This document shows, piece after piece, positions 45,147-57,270 of a stretch of 64,000 nt of DNA. The notes beneath the pieces are model-generated. The model did no database searches, was not told where the DNA came from, and was given only the letters and a program-made list of their open reading frames with translations. Made by a program: the position numbers and the translations under genes. Within the stretch, counting starts at the first letter, position 1; every line of letters starts with the position of its first letter. The stretch spans positions 8,228,624-8,292,623 of the forward strand of contig NC_016134.3 in NCBI RefSeq assembly GCF_000005505.3, read 5' to 3'. The stretch comes from Brachypodium distachyon (Eukaryota; Streptophyta; Magnoliopsida; Poales; Poaceae).

Positions 45147-48100
45147 TGTGGTGACCCAAACCATTAAGGTCCTAGAATCACTGTGTTTATAGTACTAGTC
45201 CCTGGATCAATGCTAGTACACACAGTTCACGATGAAATATCATAATTCATGTCTTTATTACAACGTACAAAAGATAACAATCCAGAGTATTATTACACAA
45301 CGAAAGTCTAAAATATCAAATGAAGATAAATGAGCTTCCATCCACGCCACAGGCAAGTTGAATGTAGACTCGCGACCGTGCGTACCTCCTTCCTTTAATT
45401 ATCACTCTCTGCACATGATAGGTGCAGATAAGTACATTGAATGTATTCACAAGTAAATACCTGTGAGATTAGGAGAAATGCAAGTACATGCTTATTGGAT
45501 AGTTCCTAAGTGGCTTCTATGGTTCTTTTGCCAAAACAGCAGGTTTCATTTTGAAATACTCATAATAGCTTTTCTTTGCAAAACTCTAAATCTAGAATTT
45601 CATAGAAAATATTTTTGAAAAGTAGATATGGTCTTTCTATGGAATCTCCACGACCTAACTATGTATTCTGGGTCAAACTGACGCTCACATAGCAACCCTT
45701 GATTTCCCTGACCCATTCTGTGGAAATCCATCGAGTAGATACTCATTCTGTGGATGCTTCCATCGAGTCAAAACAGTTTTTGGTTTTTGAAAACAAAACT
45801 AGAAGATCTCCTCTTAACCAGACTTAGTAGCTCAAAGGTCGCCCGTAACCAAGGGCATGGCTAATCGATTAGATTGACACTCTCGAGAGGTTTGCACACT
45901 TTACCCACCAGACACAATCAGTCCAAAGTGTTGCCTAACGACAAGCGTGCGCAACAGGTAAAGATTGTGACGAAGTCTTTCACTATAAGCCCCCTATACT
46001 TAATCCTGGCACCGCCCGCCCCATATGAGCACATTGGCCCCTCTCCGGATGACGATACCCAAGTAAGGGTTTCCCGCTAGTTACTTGACTAAGCCAGAGC
46101 CATAATAGCAGGTGGTTGTACAGGTAAGCTTTTGGGTTCCATTGGAAAAGAATTGAACTTTTAGATTCTGGATGGCGGTCCCCACCGAAAATCCTGAGCA
46201 TCTGCAGAGCCGAATTGGATGCTGCCCTTGTCGACAACCAATAATGGTCTCAAACATACCACTCCGCCCAGTTGAAAACATTTTGAGGTTTTGTTTCGAA
46301 AACATTTTTCCAAACACATACGACTCAATTCTGAGCACTTAATACTTTGAAAAATAGTTTTGGGTCCCTCCCGGTACAATAATGTAGCAAGCACTTTGTA
46401 AAATCATACAAGTAATAACTTAGGGTAATTGGTGGCATGACTATAACCTATAGGCATACTACTTAGGACATAGCTAATAAATTTCAAACGCATTTTATAA
46501 ATACTTCATAACAATATAAACCTACACATGCATGCCTACAACTTGTAAACAAAGTAGCATATGCAAAAATTATAGGATTGTAGATGATCAAAGGTATCCA
46601 CTTGCCTGAGCCTGAGTTGCTGTAACGATCAGAATTTCCCTGGTACTCTTCGCACTCACACTCGGGATAATCTATCACGAAGAACGAAAGCAACAATGAA
46701 TAACTTGTTCAACAACTCCAAATTATAACTCCAATAAGAGCTGGATAAGAATTACAAAAACTTAAATTTAGAAAAGCAGCTAACAAGGCACAACTTATAC
46801 TAATCCAACCGCAAGCACAGATCTAAGGCTAGGGACAAGATTTGGAACCAAGTGGAGACAAATGATAACCTACAAGCTGATAGCAGATAGTGAATCTAAT
46901 GGGAAGGAGACTGTCGAAACACGTCTGAACTAACGGTACGGAAGGTACCAAAACTAATAACGTAACTTAAGGCTTATAACACAGAAAGTTTCATCTAAAA
47001 TGGAGCTACGAAACAAAAGATACAATCCTACGAAAGTAGCTAATCAAAAACAGGGTTCTGTGAATACAGTTTTCAATTATTAATCTAGTAGTGTCATCTA
47101 ATTACATGTTACGTGAAAAGTGTCCTGAGGTGTAGAGTTTTAACCAATATTTACATTACAGAAAGAATAAACCAAAAGGGGTTTATAGGTTTTAAACATT
47201 AAGCTCCATAAAGTGTCTAATCAATAACAGTGCTGGCTAGACTAAACCGGTGTCTAAGTTCTTTTTAACAGGTAGCTAGTTTTGACAAACTTTTAGGTCA
47301 TTATCAAAACAGACTGCAGCTCAAAAACAGAGCAAGAAAGCTCACTGGAGAAGATGGAGTTCGCCGGAGTTGATGGGAGTCGGCGAAACAGGGGTTTCTG
47401 GAGGCAAGGCTGTGGTGTATGGTGTTCTAGGCGTCGATAGGGATCTAAAGGTGGTGGTGGCTCGGGCTAATTTGGGGCGAGGCGGTAGGAATTGCTCGCC
47501 GGAGTTTGCGTGGAAACGGCGACGAAACTTGAAATTGGTGGCAAGGATTGACTGCGGCTTCGAGCTAGGTTTCGAGGGATTGGTCGGGGCTCTCGAGGGC
47601 GTCAGCTTGGGATATTTATAGGGCTCGGAGCGCTCGGGATAAGGCCCGTGGCGGGTGAGATTTGAACGGGATTCGGTCCCGCTTAAAATTCGGACGAGAT
47701 AGAGTCCGGGAGGGTTTCAATCTTGTTGGGATAGATTCCTTGCTGTGTGGGTCACGAATTAGCGAAGAAATCGCGGAGAAAAACGGTTCGGAGGGTGGTG
47801 TTCGAGGTGGACGGCCATGGACGCCGGCGACTCGAGCTCGAGCTCGGGCTCGGCCATGGCAGGGGCAGCGCGGGCGGGCGGCGGGGCTGCGGGGCGGCGG
47901 CGCGGCGGCGGCGAGGGGCGGAGCCAGGGCGGCGGGGCTGGGGCCGGCGAGCAGCGGCGGCGGCCGGGCTGGGCTTGGCCATGGACGCAGCCAGAACAGG
48001 CACAGCCTGTGCTTGCGTGAGGAAGAAGAAGGAAGAAAGGAGAGAACAAAGAAAAAAAAAAGAAAAGGAAAAGAAAAAAATGATGGCCGTTGGATGGGAA

Positions 48101-48380
48101 ATGGATGGATGAGATTAAAAGATACCCCTTCGGTACACTTAAGTGAAAACGGGTTTCACGGAAATACGCCTCCATGATGAGAAAATGTTCTCCGCGGAAT
48201 AAAAGAAAAACAAATAAAGAAATAGCTTTTTCTGGGTCTCTAAATTGCCAGAAAATCAAATAAGGCAAATAAAATACCAAACGGCATCGGAAAAATTCCA
48301 GAAAATGCCTGAAATTCCAAATACCTGTTTGGAAGCTAGGAAAAATAGTTTCCTCATGAAATATAATTTATAAAACTATT
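45147..48380 (-). repeat. 5' LTR of TE-C, outer end missing (3234 bp)
   Basis: Matches 16896-20406 of the 3' LTR. It lacks the outer 175 bp (equivalent of 20407-20581) where it joins the tandem repeat at 48381, and a 303-bp internal stretch equivalent to 19054-19356; an atc repeat sits at that junction. TATA box on the - strand at 47613-47620 (plus tatttata). With no outer end, no target duplication can be checked. Confidence 0.88.
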
Positions 48381-48737
48381 TCCGTTTTCGTGGGCTATAG
48401 CACACTTTTTGGGGCCCAGACCGATTTTTCGCTCTCGTGACCCTCAGTACACAGTTTCGCGCAGTTTCGGGACGATGCAGAAAATCACTGTTTTAGCCGT
48501 TTTTCTGAGCTATAGCACACGTTGTTTGGGTCCCGGACGATTTTCCACTCACATGGTTTCGTGCAGTTCTGGACCGGTGCAGAACAATCCCCGTTTTGGC
48601 CTTTTACATGGGCTCACACGTTTTTTCGATTCTCAACCGGTTTTCCAACGTCGTGACCTCCGGTACACGGTTTCGTGCACTTTCGCTTTTCGGGCCGGTG
48701 CAGAAAAATCACCGTTTTGTCCGTTTTCGTCGGCTAT
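48381..48737. repeat. Tandem repeat, 106-118 bp unit, about 3 copies (right block)
   Basis: Same repeat as 16183-16895: ccgttttcgtgggctatagcacac, a gattttc..cgtcgtgacc core, a ggtacacggtttcgtgca segment and gccggtgcagaaaaatcac. It starts abruptly at the truncated TE-C LTR and fades near ggctatgg at 48737. Confidence 0.82.
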
Positions 48738-51329
48738 GGTCGGACAGATTGAGGCTGATGCCTCTCATAACCTCCTGGAACCAAACCAAAACAATACCAA
48801 GATGAGGAACAAATCGATCAAATGACTGGCTGAGCTAGGCAATAAAGACAAACATCGATGGTGGATTGGATCTTGGACCAAGTGCGGTGAAAGGCCTCAG
48901 GGCGGAGCTGCTCGTACAACGCAATGTCACACCCTAGCCGTCGTTGTCATCATCGTTGCGAGGTCTCTTCGCAGATTTTGGGATTGGGAGATGATGGCTG
49001 GGAAACGGCGGCAGCAGCGACCTTGTGAAGAATAAAGAACGGCTGCAAAGAGGACGGAGCTCTGAGGGAGAGAGATGCAGGCAGGTAGCAACATTGATCT
49101 GAGCAGAAACATACCTCAATATTGTTGGTGGCTGTGAGCGGAGCTTCGTGAGATGGTGTAGCAATTGCAGCTCTGGTCCGGTGGGTGGAGGAGGAGGCAC
49201 CACGCGGCTGCTGACCAAGCGCCGCCGCGCCGGTGAACCCACGCGAGGCGGCGCACACCTTGCTGGAACTTGAGGGGAAAAGAAAAAGAAGCGGCCAGAT
49301 CTGACGGTCGCCGCGGTCCAGGGGGTGCGCGATGAAGGTGTCGACGGGGAGCGGCACGGAGGATTGCCTCCGCGGCTGATGGCGATGCTGGACTCCACGT
49401 TGAGCCTCACGACCTTCATATGTCTTAAGTGTGTGTGTATACTTTCTTATAAAACCACAGTTACAACGTGAACATCATGAGTAGTCATGATGAGAGAATT
49501 GACATGTTCAATTGAAGATTTAATTTTGCCATTAGGGGGAGGATTAGCTCAAGCTTGGAATGAGTGATACTTTCAGAAACAAGAGTTTCTTCAATCACCT
49601 GTCTGCCTCGAGCAAGAGCTCTAAACCCATTTCTGCTAGTACACACACAAACGAGGTGTGCTGAGAGTTCTGTCAAATGGTTATTATCCCTAGAGTGGAT
49701 ATCCTGGGATCCGTACATAACCACTTATGAAGAGGGGCTATAATGTTTGAAGAATCTGTGGTGAGGCCTGTGAATTTAGGATCTATGATCTATGAGAACA
49801 CCTATAAACCTATAATCCGTGTAGATCTGCTAAAATAAAGCCATGTGATTGAAAGACCACATGATATACTTTGAATGATAGAAATAACACATATCATGAG
49901 GATGAATGATCTAGCCCTTCAGCAGGCGCAATATATAAAGACTTCGGATGCAGAACAACCAAATATCTCCCGTTCTTTGAGAAATGATGAAAGCCCAGGT
50001 TAGCAACCAGACATCCCTACGAGGGTGGGAGATTGTCGCAACAAGCAACCTCTATAATTGCCTACGACTGCAGTGACGCCAGTATGAGTATCTAACAACA
50101 AAATGCTTAATTGAATAAAAGCAATTGAGGATAAACCAATGTAGAAGATGATGTGTCTTCGCAAGGTGGTATATTGCAATGATTTATAGGTCTCGCAAAA
50201 GAATGAAAGATTCTCCCAAAGTCAGAAGAGATAATGTTATGCTGCTATGCCTTGTGCTTTCGCTCGCCACTGTCCTACAAATTCATTGCAATCAATTCCA
50301 TTTAGGAAACATTGAATTTCTTATCAACTCCAATATGGCACACAGAAACAAGTCAACCATCTCTTCCTTAGCATTAACAACCTTTCGGCTGAAACTTGGA
50401 CAAAATCGAACCAGAAAGATATTGGAAAAAATAACTGGGAAACAGAAATGATAACTGATTGGAGGAAAGCTTTTCATGAGCACTCATGACCCAATCTAAA
50501 TTATAAAACCAAATACTGCTGTTGCACGAGAAACAATTTGAACAATGTGGGCTGCTTTGAAATCGCACTTCTCCGTTTTCAGAAAAAGTAAGTCATATTT
50601 TGCTTTATTGCTGGGCAGTAAAAGGTAACAGAATAACCCTTGAAAGGAACAAGGAGCTACAGGCTGCATGGCTTTCATTAAACATAACATATATCAAGTA
50701 AGTACAGCTGTACAGGTAACAGTTCATGTAAAAATATAAATAATCTAAAAACCTATAACCAAATCAGAATTGAATTGAACAGGGGGAGGGGAGGGAATGC
50801 GTTGCAGCACTCTTGCAGAGGGCACACCAGCGCGATGGAGGTAGAGCGCGTATAGCATTTAAGGGATCCAGGGCCGAGAACGTCGCTTGAACAGGTTGCA
50901 GGCTGTCGTCCTCGCCCACCGCCACCTGCACTCCTCCGCCTCCTCGCCTCCACCGTTGCCAAGCTCGTCGCCTCTCCATGCACATCTTCGTCGTCTTCCC
51001 ATCGTCCGCTAGGCGCTAGGGTTCTGCAGGAGGGGGAAGAAGCGAGCGGGCTCTGGTTATGCATCTCGCTGCATGCGGCAGGAAAGAGAGAGGGGGGACG
51101 TCCAAGGGCGGAGGACCCGGTAGGGCAAGGCAGGGCGGCCTTGATTTCTGCCTCAGTTACGAATTGGGGAAGATTAAGGAGATGAAACGGGAAGCTAAAG
51201 GGCGGGATCCGTTCGCGGGGTGATGGGAGGAGAAACTGTTAGGAGCGAGAGTGTGAAACCCCGAGACTAAATTTATGCAATTTAGTCCCAAATGCTAACT
51301 CGCGCATAAATCAAGTCCCAGTGCCTCTC
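48738..51329. other. Intergenic DNA, no gene recognised
   Basis: Contains a GC-rich stretch (about 49160-49420), A/T-rich DNA, and a second GC-rich stretch with a small open frame on the - strand (50764-50985, 73 codons) near a promoter-like region. None shows a domain or a codon pattern I trust. It may include UTRs or remains of genes, but I cannot support a call. Confidence 0.4.
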
Positions 51330-52300
51330 TACGATGAAAACTTCACAACATACACGCAATGTGTTCACCGCAGGTTGGAACAACAATGATATCATTACAT
51401 CACTTCAAGACACAAAAATTAAGTCAAGCTCATACATGGAGCAAAATACCAGGTTATTACAACTCACGAACACATGTCCACAATCATCATTACACCAGTG
51501 GAAGCAAATTATGCCCGAGTACGGACAAATTACAAATATTGCCTAAGAGGCTGAAACTGAAAAGGAGAGCCGCCACAAGTTCTCAGAACCCTGCTCTGGA
51601 ATCTTCTGGCTAAACGTCGAAGCTGTAGTCGTCGAACTTCACGAAGTAACCACTCACCTGTTCCTCCGGAAACTCTGGGGAAAACAACGTTGCAAAGCAA
51701 CTGAGTACAAAGTACTCGCAAGACTTACGAGAGATCTAAACTAGATATGCAACAAGTCTCAAAGGATGGGTAAAAGGTGGGTTATGCAGCAGCGATATAT
51801 ATCTGGAGAGACACACTAATGACATCGTCTAGATAGAAGATAAGGAGCGTCTACCAAGTGAGGTGATTAACCTATTTACTAAACTCCAAACAACACAATC
51901 CTTATATCACCCCCTCAACACCCTGTGAGGAAGCAATCCAAAGGACACTCACACTTAAGCAGTTTAAGCATATCCAGAGAATAATCCCTAATTACTAGTC
52001 AAGTGGTTGAGATTAAGTTGATTAAGTTCTCTATGATCAAATAATGACCAACCAAGTCGTCCATGACCGCGGACACGGCTTTCCGAAAGATTTATCCCTG
52101 CAGGGTGTGCCAATTTACCCGTACATGTTCGTTCAACCCTTGACGCCACTAGCATGGAACACATGCAAAACATGTGCCGGCAGGATTGAGCGACACGACG
52201 TTTCCAAGCCCCACAACTAATAGACATGGCATGGCATGGCATGGATGCAATGTAATTGTCATGTAGCATTTAAATAAATTACAAACAGGTCCAAACAAGG
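51330..52300 (-). repeat. LTR-like fragment of a further gypsy family
   Basis: Contains gtccatgaccgcggacacggct followed by a cctgcagggtgtgccaatttaccc stretch at about 52060-52120, which parallels the conserved box of the TE-A and TE-C LTRs (ggacacggct ... acactttaccc) in the same - orientation as TE-C and TE-D. The A/T-rich part at 51330-51720 looks like an LTR 3' half. Ends are not defined and no internal region is seen, so it may be a solo LTR. It includes a CATGG microsatellite at 52224-52246. Confidence 0.45.
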
Positions 52301-52429
52301 GCTTAAATGTAAAAGTTGCTCTCGGGCTGTTATAGAGAGCGAGAGAATCGAAGGGGAGATAGATACCTGCGGTGGCGGTGGCAGCGCTCGCGCGAGGAGG
52401 AAGACGATCGACGGAGCGATGGGGCTGGG

Positions 52430-52640
52430 GCGCTCGGCAGCGGGATGGGGAGGGATGAGTGGCGGTGCTCGCGCAAGGAGGAAGAGGAGCGAGGGGGCTG
52501 GGACGGGGGCGCTCGGCAGCGGGATGGGGAGGGATGAGTGGCGGCGCTCGTGCAAGGAGGAAGAGGAGCGAGGGAGCGAGGGGGCTGGGACGGGGGCGCT
52601 CGGCAGCGGGATGGGGAGGGAGGGGTGGCAGCGCTCGCCC
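52430..52640. repeat. Tandem repeat, 79-87 bp unit, about 2.5 copies
   Basis: gggatgggga(g) recurs at 52442, 52521 and 52608 with the surrounding gcgctcggcagc and aaggaggaagaggagcgaggg. GC- and purine-rich; the long open frames across it on both strands are products of composition. Confidence 0.75.
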
Positions 52641-52742
52641 CAACCCCGTCGCTCCATTGCCACTAGTCGCGAGCGGGAGTAAGGAGCTGTCGCCGCTGCT
52701 GCCCTCGGGTGGAACCGGTTGGGTCTGAGAGACCGAGACTGA

Positions 52743-53490
52743 GGGTGTGTTCGGCAGCCCGGGTGAATCCAGAATTCACATCTCATCCCATACAAACTGA
52801 CCCTAGCCAAGTTGAGCTGAGATTTTCACTAGTGTTTGGCAGACTGTATCTGTTCAGATATGATGAGTTGTGATGTTGTTTGGTTGGCTGTGTCTGTTTA
52901 GGCATGTTGAACTCAGACTTTGTTTGGTAGAGTGCGTGTGAGTAAAGTTGTGACTTGGTGAGATGACCACATAAACTCGGGGACGCGGCGGGAGTCCAGG
53001 TCGAGGACGCGGCTGGAGTCGACCTGGCGCCACGTCCTCGACCTGGTCCACGACGGGAGTCAGGGCACGCGCCGCCGTGCGGGGCGGGACTCGAGGTCGG
53101 TGGCGGCGGGAGTCGAGGTCAAGTGACCCCCATCACGGTGGCAGGATCTGGGGATGGAGGAGCGGCGGCAAGATTGGGATGGGAGGAGGGGCGGCGGGAT
53201 TGGGATGGGAGGAGTGGCAGCTGGGTCGGGTGGGTACGTTGGTGGGAGAAAGATGCTTCGGGGTGGGAGGGGTGCGCGGGGCGGAGCGAGAGATTTTTTT
53301 CGGGTCAAGTCAGCCATGCTCACATTCGAAACTCGTTTTCTACTTGACAACTTGGCCAGGCTGATGGCTCTTTTTTGCATCAGGTGGGCTTAGCCCTGCG
53401 TGGCCACCCGACCTAACAAACACACTCTTAGGTGTTAAAAGTGGGATGAGGAGAGATTTCCTGGGTTGAGTCAGGCCACCAAACACACCC
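52743..53490. mobile_element. Short TIR element, hAT-like in its termini, non-autonomous
   Basis: Left end GGGTGTGTTCGGCAGCC and right end the reverse complement of GGGTGTGTTTGGTGGCC: 17-bp imperfect inverted termini 748 bp apart. Inside, near the ends, are several tgtttgg.. repeats on both strands, as subterminal repeats of hAT-type elements. No transposase. Flanks share only gaga (52735 and 53491), so a target duplication is not established. A second aacacactctt terminus near 53428 could mark a nested copy. Confidence 0.5.
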
Positions 53491-54659
53491 GAGAGATTTT
53501 GGGCCTGGGCTTTAGGCCGACGTGGCACTATTTGGATTTTGGACGCAAAAAACGATAGCGGGATATCAAGAAAAAATGATTAAACCTAGCGTCGGGTTTT
53601 CAAGTATGCTACAGCGATAGAGAACATAGCGCGCTATTTAAACCATGCAAAAATCACATCTTCTAGTTTCCAGGCTTGTTCACAAACGCCTTTTGGACCT
53701 GTACAGGCCGGTACAGAGGAAAACAAGTTGATATAAAGCCTTTCCCCCGCAAATCCTTCCCCAACTGATTGATTTCATGGCTTGGGCAGAGACGAGGTGG
53801 GTGGGACGCAATCGCTCGACAACACAACCAACAAATCCTCCCCAATATATACCTGTGCTGTGGTGCTCAGACCACGAGCTCTCGCCATCTATCGGAAGCA
53901 CTGGCTGCTCATACTCTGCCCCGACTTGCTCGCCGCATGGAAGGAACCCCGGCCCAGGCGGCAACATACTCCAAAAATGCTCTGCCCTCTTTCTTGTCTA
54001 GTTCAGTGGGGGTTCGAAGCTCTTCTAGTGTGGTTGCTGCAAATAGCGTATCTGCAATTCACGTTTTGTTTTACAACACTGGTTTCCTACGCCATGTCAG
54101 TAAACACTTATTTGTATATATGATGTGACAGGGTCGAATGAGGATTGCTCATCAAACGCATGCGTAATCTCTAATTAATCCTTTATTTGGGGGTGGCAAA
54201 ATGCCGTACGTATAAAAATATAGACTCATTCAACCCATTCAATATGTACAATTTTCACTGTCAATATCAACAATTACTCACATTCTGTTGCAATCGAACA
54301 ATATTTCTAAATATCAACAACCTAATGTAAGAATCTTATGGCGTTTTAACACAGCTTCAATAATTGATTATGATTAACAAATACAATAAACTAGCCTCTG
54401 TGAATGCAAGGGTACCGGCTACTATATTGTTTTATGTTCCTCTTTCCTAATGGAAGGGGAAACCTTTCTTCTTTTTGCCACTAAAGAAGGGGAAACCTTT
54501 CGACTTTATTTAAAACACAATGGGATGCAAACAAGATATTACAAGCATACAAGTAGAAGCAATGCTGTACTTTCTTGTCAAGGTACAAATAGAAAGAAAG
54601 CTTATATACACACTATCCGGAGCTTCCAAAAGCTAGTGCAGAACGCACACACAAATGTA
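53491..54659. other. Intergenic DNA with a possible hAT-type relic
   Basis: Between the TIR element and the sulfotransferase 3' end. At 53550-53650 aaacgatagcgggata and tagcgcgctatttaaacc resemble hAT relics common in grasses. Short frames at 53660-54130 overlap on both strands and are not credible genes. A candidate polyadenylation signal for the sulfotransferase is at 54505-54510 (AATAAA on the - strand). Confidence 0.4.
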
Positions 54660-55655
54660 TTAAAAGGCAAGCCCAGATCCTGACAGCTTCTCTTGGATGA
54701 CACGGTCTATCTTTTCTGCCATCTCCTCACTCATGTGGTTCGCCCAGTCCCCAACTTTGCCTTTCCTAAAAAACACAGAATTCTCCACATAAATCTTATT
54801 GCCATGGTAAACACCTCCCGTCTGGTTAACTTTTAGGCTAGTAAGATTTTCGAAGCTGCAAAGCTTCACCACCTCCTTGGCAACACCGGAGCTTTCCTCC
54901 TCCTCAGTGAGCGGGACGCCCAGGAACTTGGCGAGCTGCCGGACAACCTCCTCTGGATGGGACTTGAGCTCTTCATATTTTAAGAAAAGAACCTCATTGG
55001 GCCTTGCTAAACTCTCCTTCCAGTACTCAAGGCAGTGATTCCAGAACGGACCAGAAGGGGAGAACCCTTGACAGAACATATCGAAAGCTCTGTCCAGCTC
55101 TATATTAGAACCCTTGACTATTTTGTTCTCAAAGTGCCACCTTGACACGAAGGCGTCTTTGGGTTCCCGGCATAGATACACAATCCGGCAGCCGCACGAG
55201 CTTGTTTCTGCCGGGAGCATCGACAATGGCAAGTGTGTGGAGAGAAGCCTTGGGGATGAAAGTGTTTCGAGGTAGGTGTGGTCCCTGCCAGGATCAGGGA
55301 TCTCAATGAATGGTACGAGATACTGAGGGTTGCTGGCCAGGAGAGGGTGATCTCTGAAACTGTGGCGAGAACGGTTGGTGATTGCGAAGCCAAGGGCTTT
55401 CAGCCAGGTTGTGCCGCATTTGGGCTGTGTGGCGAGGATGATGTCGTCACGGCGAGGCTCGAAGGTGTCCTGGAGTAGCATGATCATACCAACAAGGTGA
55501 GGTCTGCACCAGTAGTTCTTGTATAGAACCATTGGTTGTGACCATCCTTCTCTTGTTGGCAGTGTGCTGATGAAAACTTCCATGTTTTGGGCTGAAACAT
55601 TTTCAGGTGGAACCTTGGTGGCACTCTCTTCACTCTTTGATGGAATGGACGCCAT
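54660..55655 (-). CDS. Cytosolic sulfotransferase (SOT family), single exon, 331 aa
   Basis: Transfers a sulfuryl group from PAPS to a small acceptor in the cytosol. Visible motifs: 5'-phosphosulfate loop QPKCGTTWLKAL at residues 77-88 with Lys79, catalytic His141 in STHLP, 3'-phosphate site Arg163 and Ser171 in REPKDAFVSRW, and the C-terminal RKGKVGDWANH at 297-307 that closes over PAPS. Length and lack of introns are normal for plant SOTs. No signal peptide or membrane segment. Plant members act on flavonoids, brassinosteroids, jasmonate derivatives or other phenolics; the acceptor cannot be told from sequence. ATG at 55655 is about 100 bases downstream of a TATA stretch; Cys replaces the more common Thr in the PKxGTTW loop. 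It is the only intact non-transposon gene in the window, with no partner genes beside it. Confidence 0.95.
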   Translation of the reverse strand: MASIPSKSEESATKVPPENVSAQNMEVFISTLPTREGWSQPMVLYKNYWCRPHLVGMIMLLQDTFEPRRDDIILATQPKCGTTWLKALGFAITNRSRHSFRDHPLLASNPQYLVPFIEIPDPGRDHTYLETLSSPRLLSTHLPLSMLPAETSSCGCRIVYLCREPKDAFVSRWHFENKIVKGSNIELDRAFDMFCQGFSPSGPFWNHCLEYWKESLARPNEVLFLKYEELKSHPEEVVRQLAKFLGVPLTEEEESSGVAKEVVKLCSFENLTSLKVNQTGGVYHGNKIYVENSVFFRKGKVGDWANHMSEEMAEKIDRVIQEKLSGSGLAF

Positions 55656-55753
55656 GATTGACGGGGAGAAGTCAAGCTGAAAACAAGCTTTTGCTCAATG
55701 TTTGCTGTATGGGTGAAGGAGGTTGCCTACCCATGAGAGGGATCTGTTTGGCA

Positions 55754-55762
55754 ATATATATA
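55754..55762 (-). promoter_or_regulatory. TATA box of the sulfotransferase gene
   Basis: TATATATAT on the - strand about 100 bases before the ATG, giving a short 5' leader of roughly 70 bases. No other regulatory site was recognised. Confidence 0.6.
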
Positions 55763-57270
55763 GAAACCGAATGAACTGTATCATATATTGAACCGCTGGT
55801 AGAAGAGATAATGATACATTATATTGAGTAGGTTGTCCTGATAGCGTACAGATGCATGTTGTCACTACACCAGGAAACTTCCTTTTCAAACATGTAATGA
55901 AATGATTTCAGTTTTTTTCCTGAGTTTGATTACATTTGGACGTTTGCAACCGAATTATGCTTCCTGGTAGATACCTTACAGATAGGCTATTCTATAGGAT
56001 ATGCAAATTTTCCTGTCTTGCTGCCCAGTAATTAAATGACGCATTGTCAGTACAAAAGTAATATGTTCCTGACGATTTTCTCAAGAGATTCTCCCCAGCG
56101 AATAACTCAAGGACGACACAGCTAAAGCTGCAGCATCGCACAAACGACAGCATCCTCGGAAGGAGCATCTTTGCGCTCCAAAGTTCAGCATTTCATGTTC
56201 CTTTGCGTCATTCTAGGCCCATGAAGAAAATATTTAGCCCACTGCGTGTGGTGTCACATGAATCATCAATAAACTAAATTAACAAAGTTCTTGCTTAAAA
56301 TTCTTTTTTAATATTCATCGGAACAAGAACAACGCCTACCAAGGAAATTGACAGTTCATCAACAATACACTATTTCCTCTGTTCCGTAATACAAGATGTT
56401 TGAAAAAATTTAGATAACCATAGTTTTCAAGACAGTCGTCTCACCTAGCCACAGTATTCGCTAATTTACTTGCAAAACCACGCGTTCTCGGTCAGTCAAG
56501 TAGCCAAAAGCACCGGTTTAAGGCCATCTGACGGGATTCCTGACAGGTGGACCCCAATTGTCAGGTGCCACGTCGGACTTAACCCGACTTGACCCGGTAA
56601 CCCTCTTCTCCTTCTCTCTACTTAGTAAGAGTATCTTGTTGGTTCGATACATTGCCATTGTTGTTCTAGGTCCGCACAGATAGTTTAACTGCATTTGGTT
56701 CCAACAAAAAGTAACTCTGATATTTTTTTTTTAATCTTAGCTGCTATATACTGTATCGTGGTCGGTCGAATGCTTTATAATTCGTGAACACCTGTGACAT
56801 TGTCTACGAATGACTGTGCAGTGATTGGCTGATTGCCATCAGCGCGAGCTGAGTCTGTGATGCTTGGGTTTAACCTTTACAGGAAATATCCTGCTGAAAA
56901 AGACATATCGGAAACGACAGATAAGCATCTTTCAGGCCCGGCCCGCATCTGGTAATCCTCAACGACAGAGAGCGTGTGTTTGGAATATTTGATGTTTGCT
57001 TCCTCAAGGTTCTCTCGGGAAAATTAATAATGCTGACTGCTGACAACATTTGACATGAACCATTTCAATTTCTTTAATGTACCGTACCTGCCATGACAAC
57101 ACGCTGCTGACTGCTGTACATAATTCAACATACTCAAACTAAAAAACTCCCACTGCTCCACACTACAACGGACAACTTTCTGTCTTTTTTGCGAATAAAT
57201 TATCTGTCTATTTCAGTGACCATATAAGTCCAATTTGGCAGGAAGAAGTGATGAACTTATTATAACCACC
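55763..57270. other. Intergenic DNA upstream of the sulfotransferase gene
   Basis: No gene recognised. Two points: cactacaccaggaaac at 55863 resembles a CACTA-type terminus but lacks a partner; tatttcctctgttccgtaatacaag at about 56370 resembles one half of a Stowaway-type MITE end. A ctgacaggtgg ... attgtcag near-palindrome (about 56548-56572) resembles the palindrome of the TE-D and TE-E LTRs. Confidence 0.4.

Larger units (their letters stand above)
16896..48380 (-). mobile_element. TE-C: older Tekay-type chromovirus, host of nested insertions
   Basis: On the - strand: 5' LTR 48380-45147 (truncated), primer site 45144-45133, ORF0 44970-44002, gag-pol from 43753 down to 20595 in three pieces, 3' LTR 20581-16896. 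The polyprotein is interrupted by T2 (26359-41669) inside the RT and by TE-D (21206-24943) inside the integrase. Joined mentally, the pieces follow the TE-A polyprotein order throughout. Its LTRs share the TGTAACATCC start and some boxes with TE-A but are otherwise diverged, so it is a separate family of the same clade. Confidence 0.9.

Noticed and set aside
48934..49419. 161-codon frame on the - strand with a poly-Phe run
   Set aside because: Low-complexity and no recognisable domain; could be a 5' exon but nothing supports it.
52259..52810. 183-codon Pro/Ala/Ser-rich frame on the - strand
   Set aside because: Created by the 79-87 bp tandem repeat and GC content.
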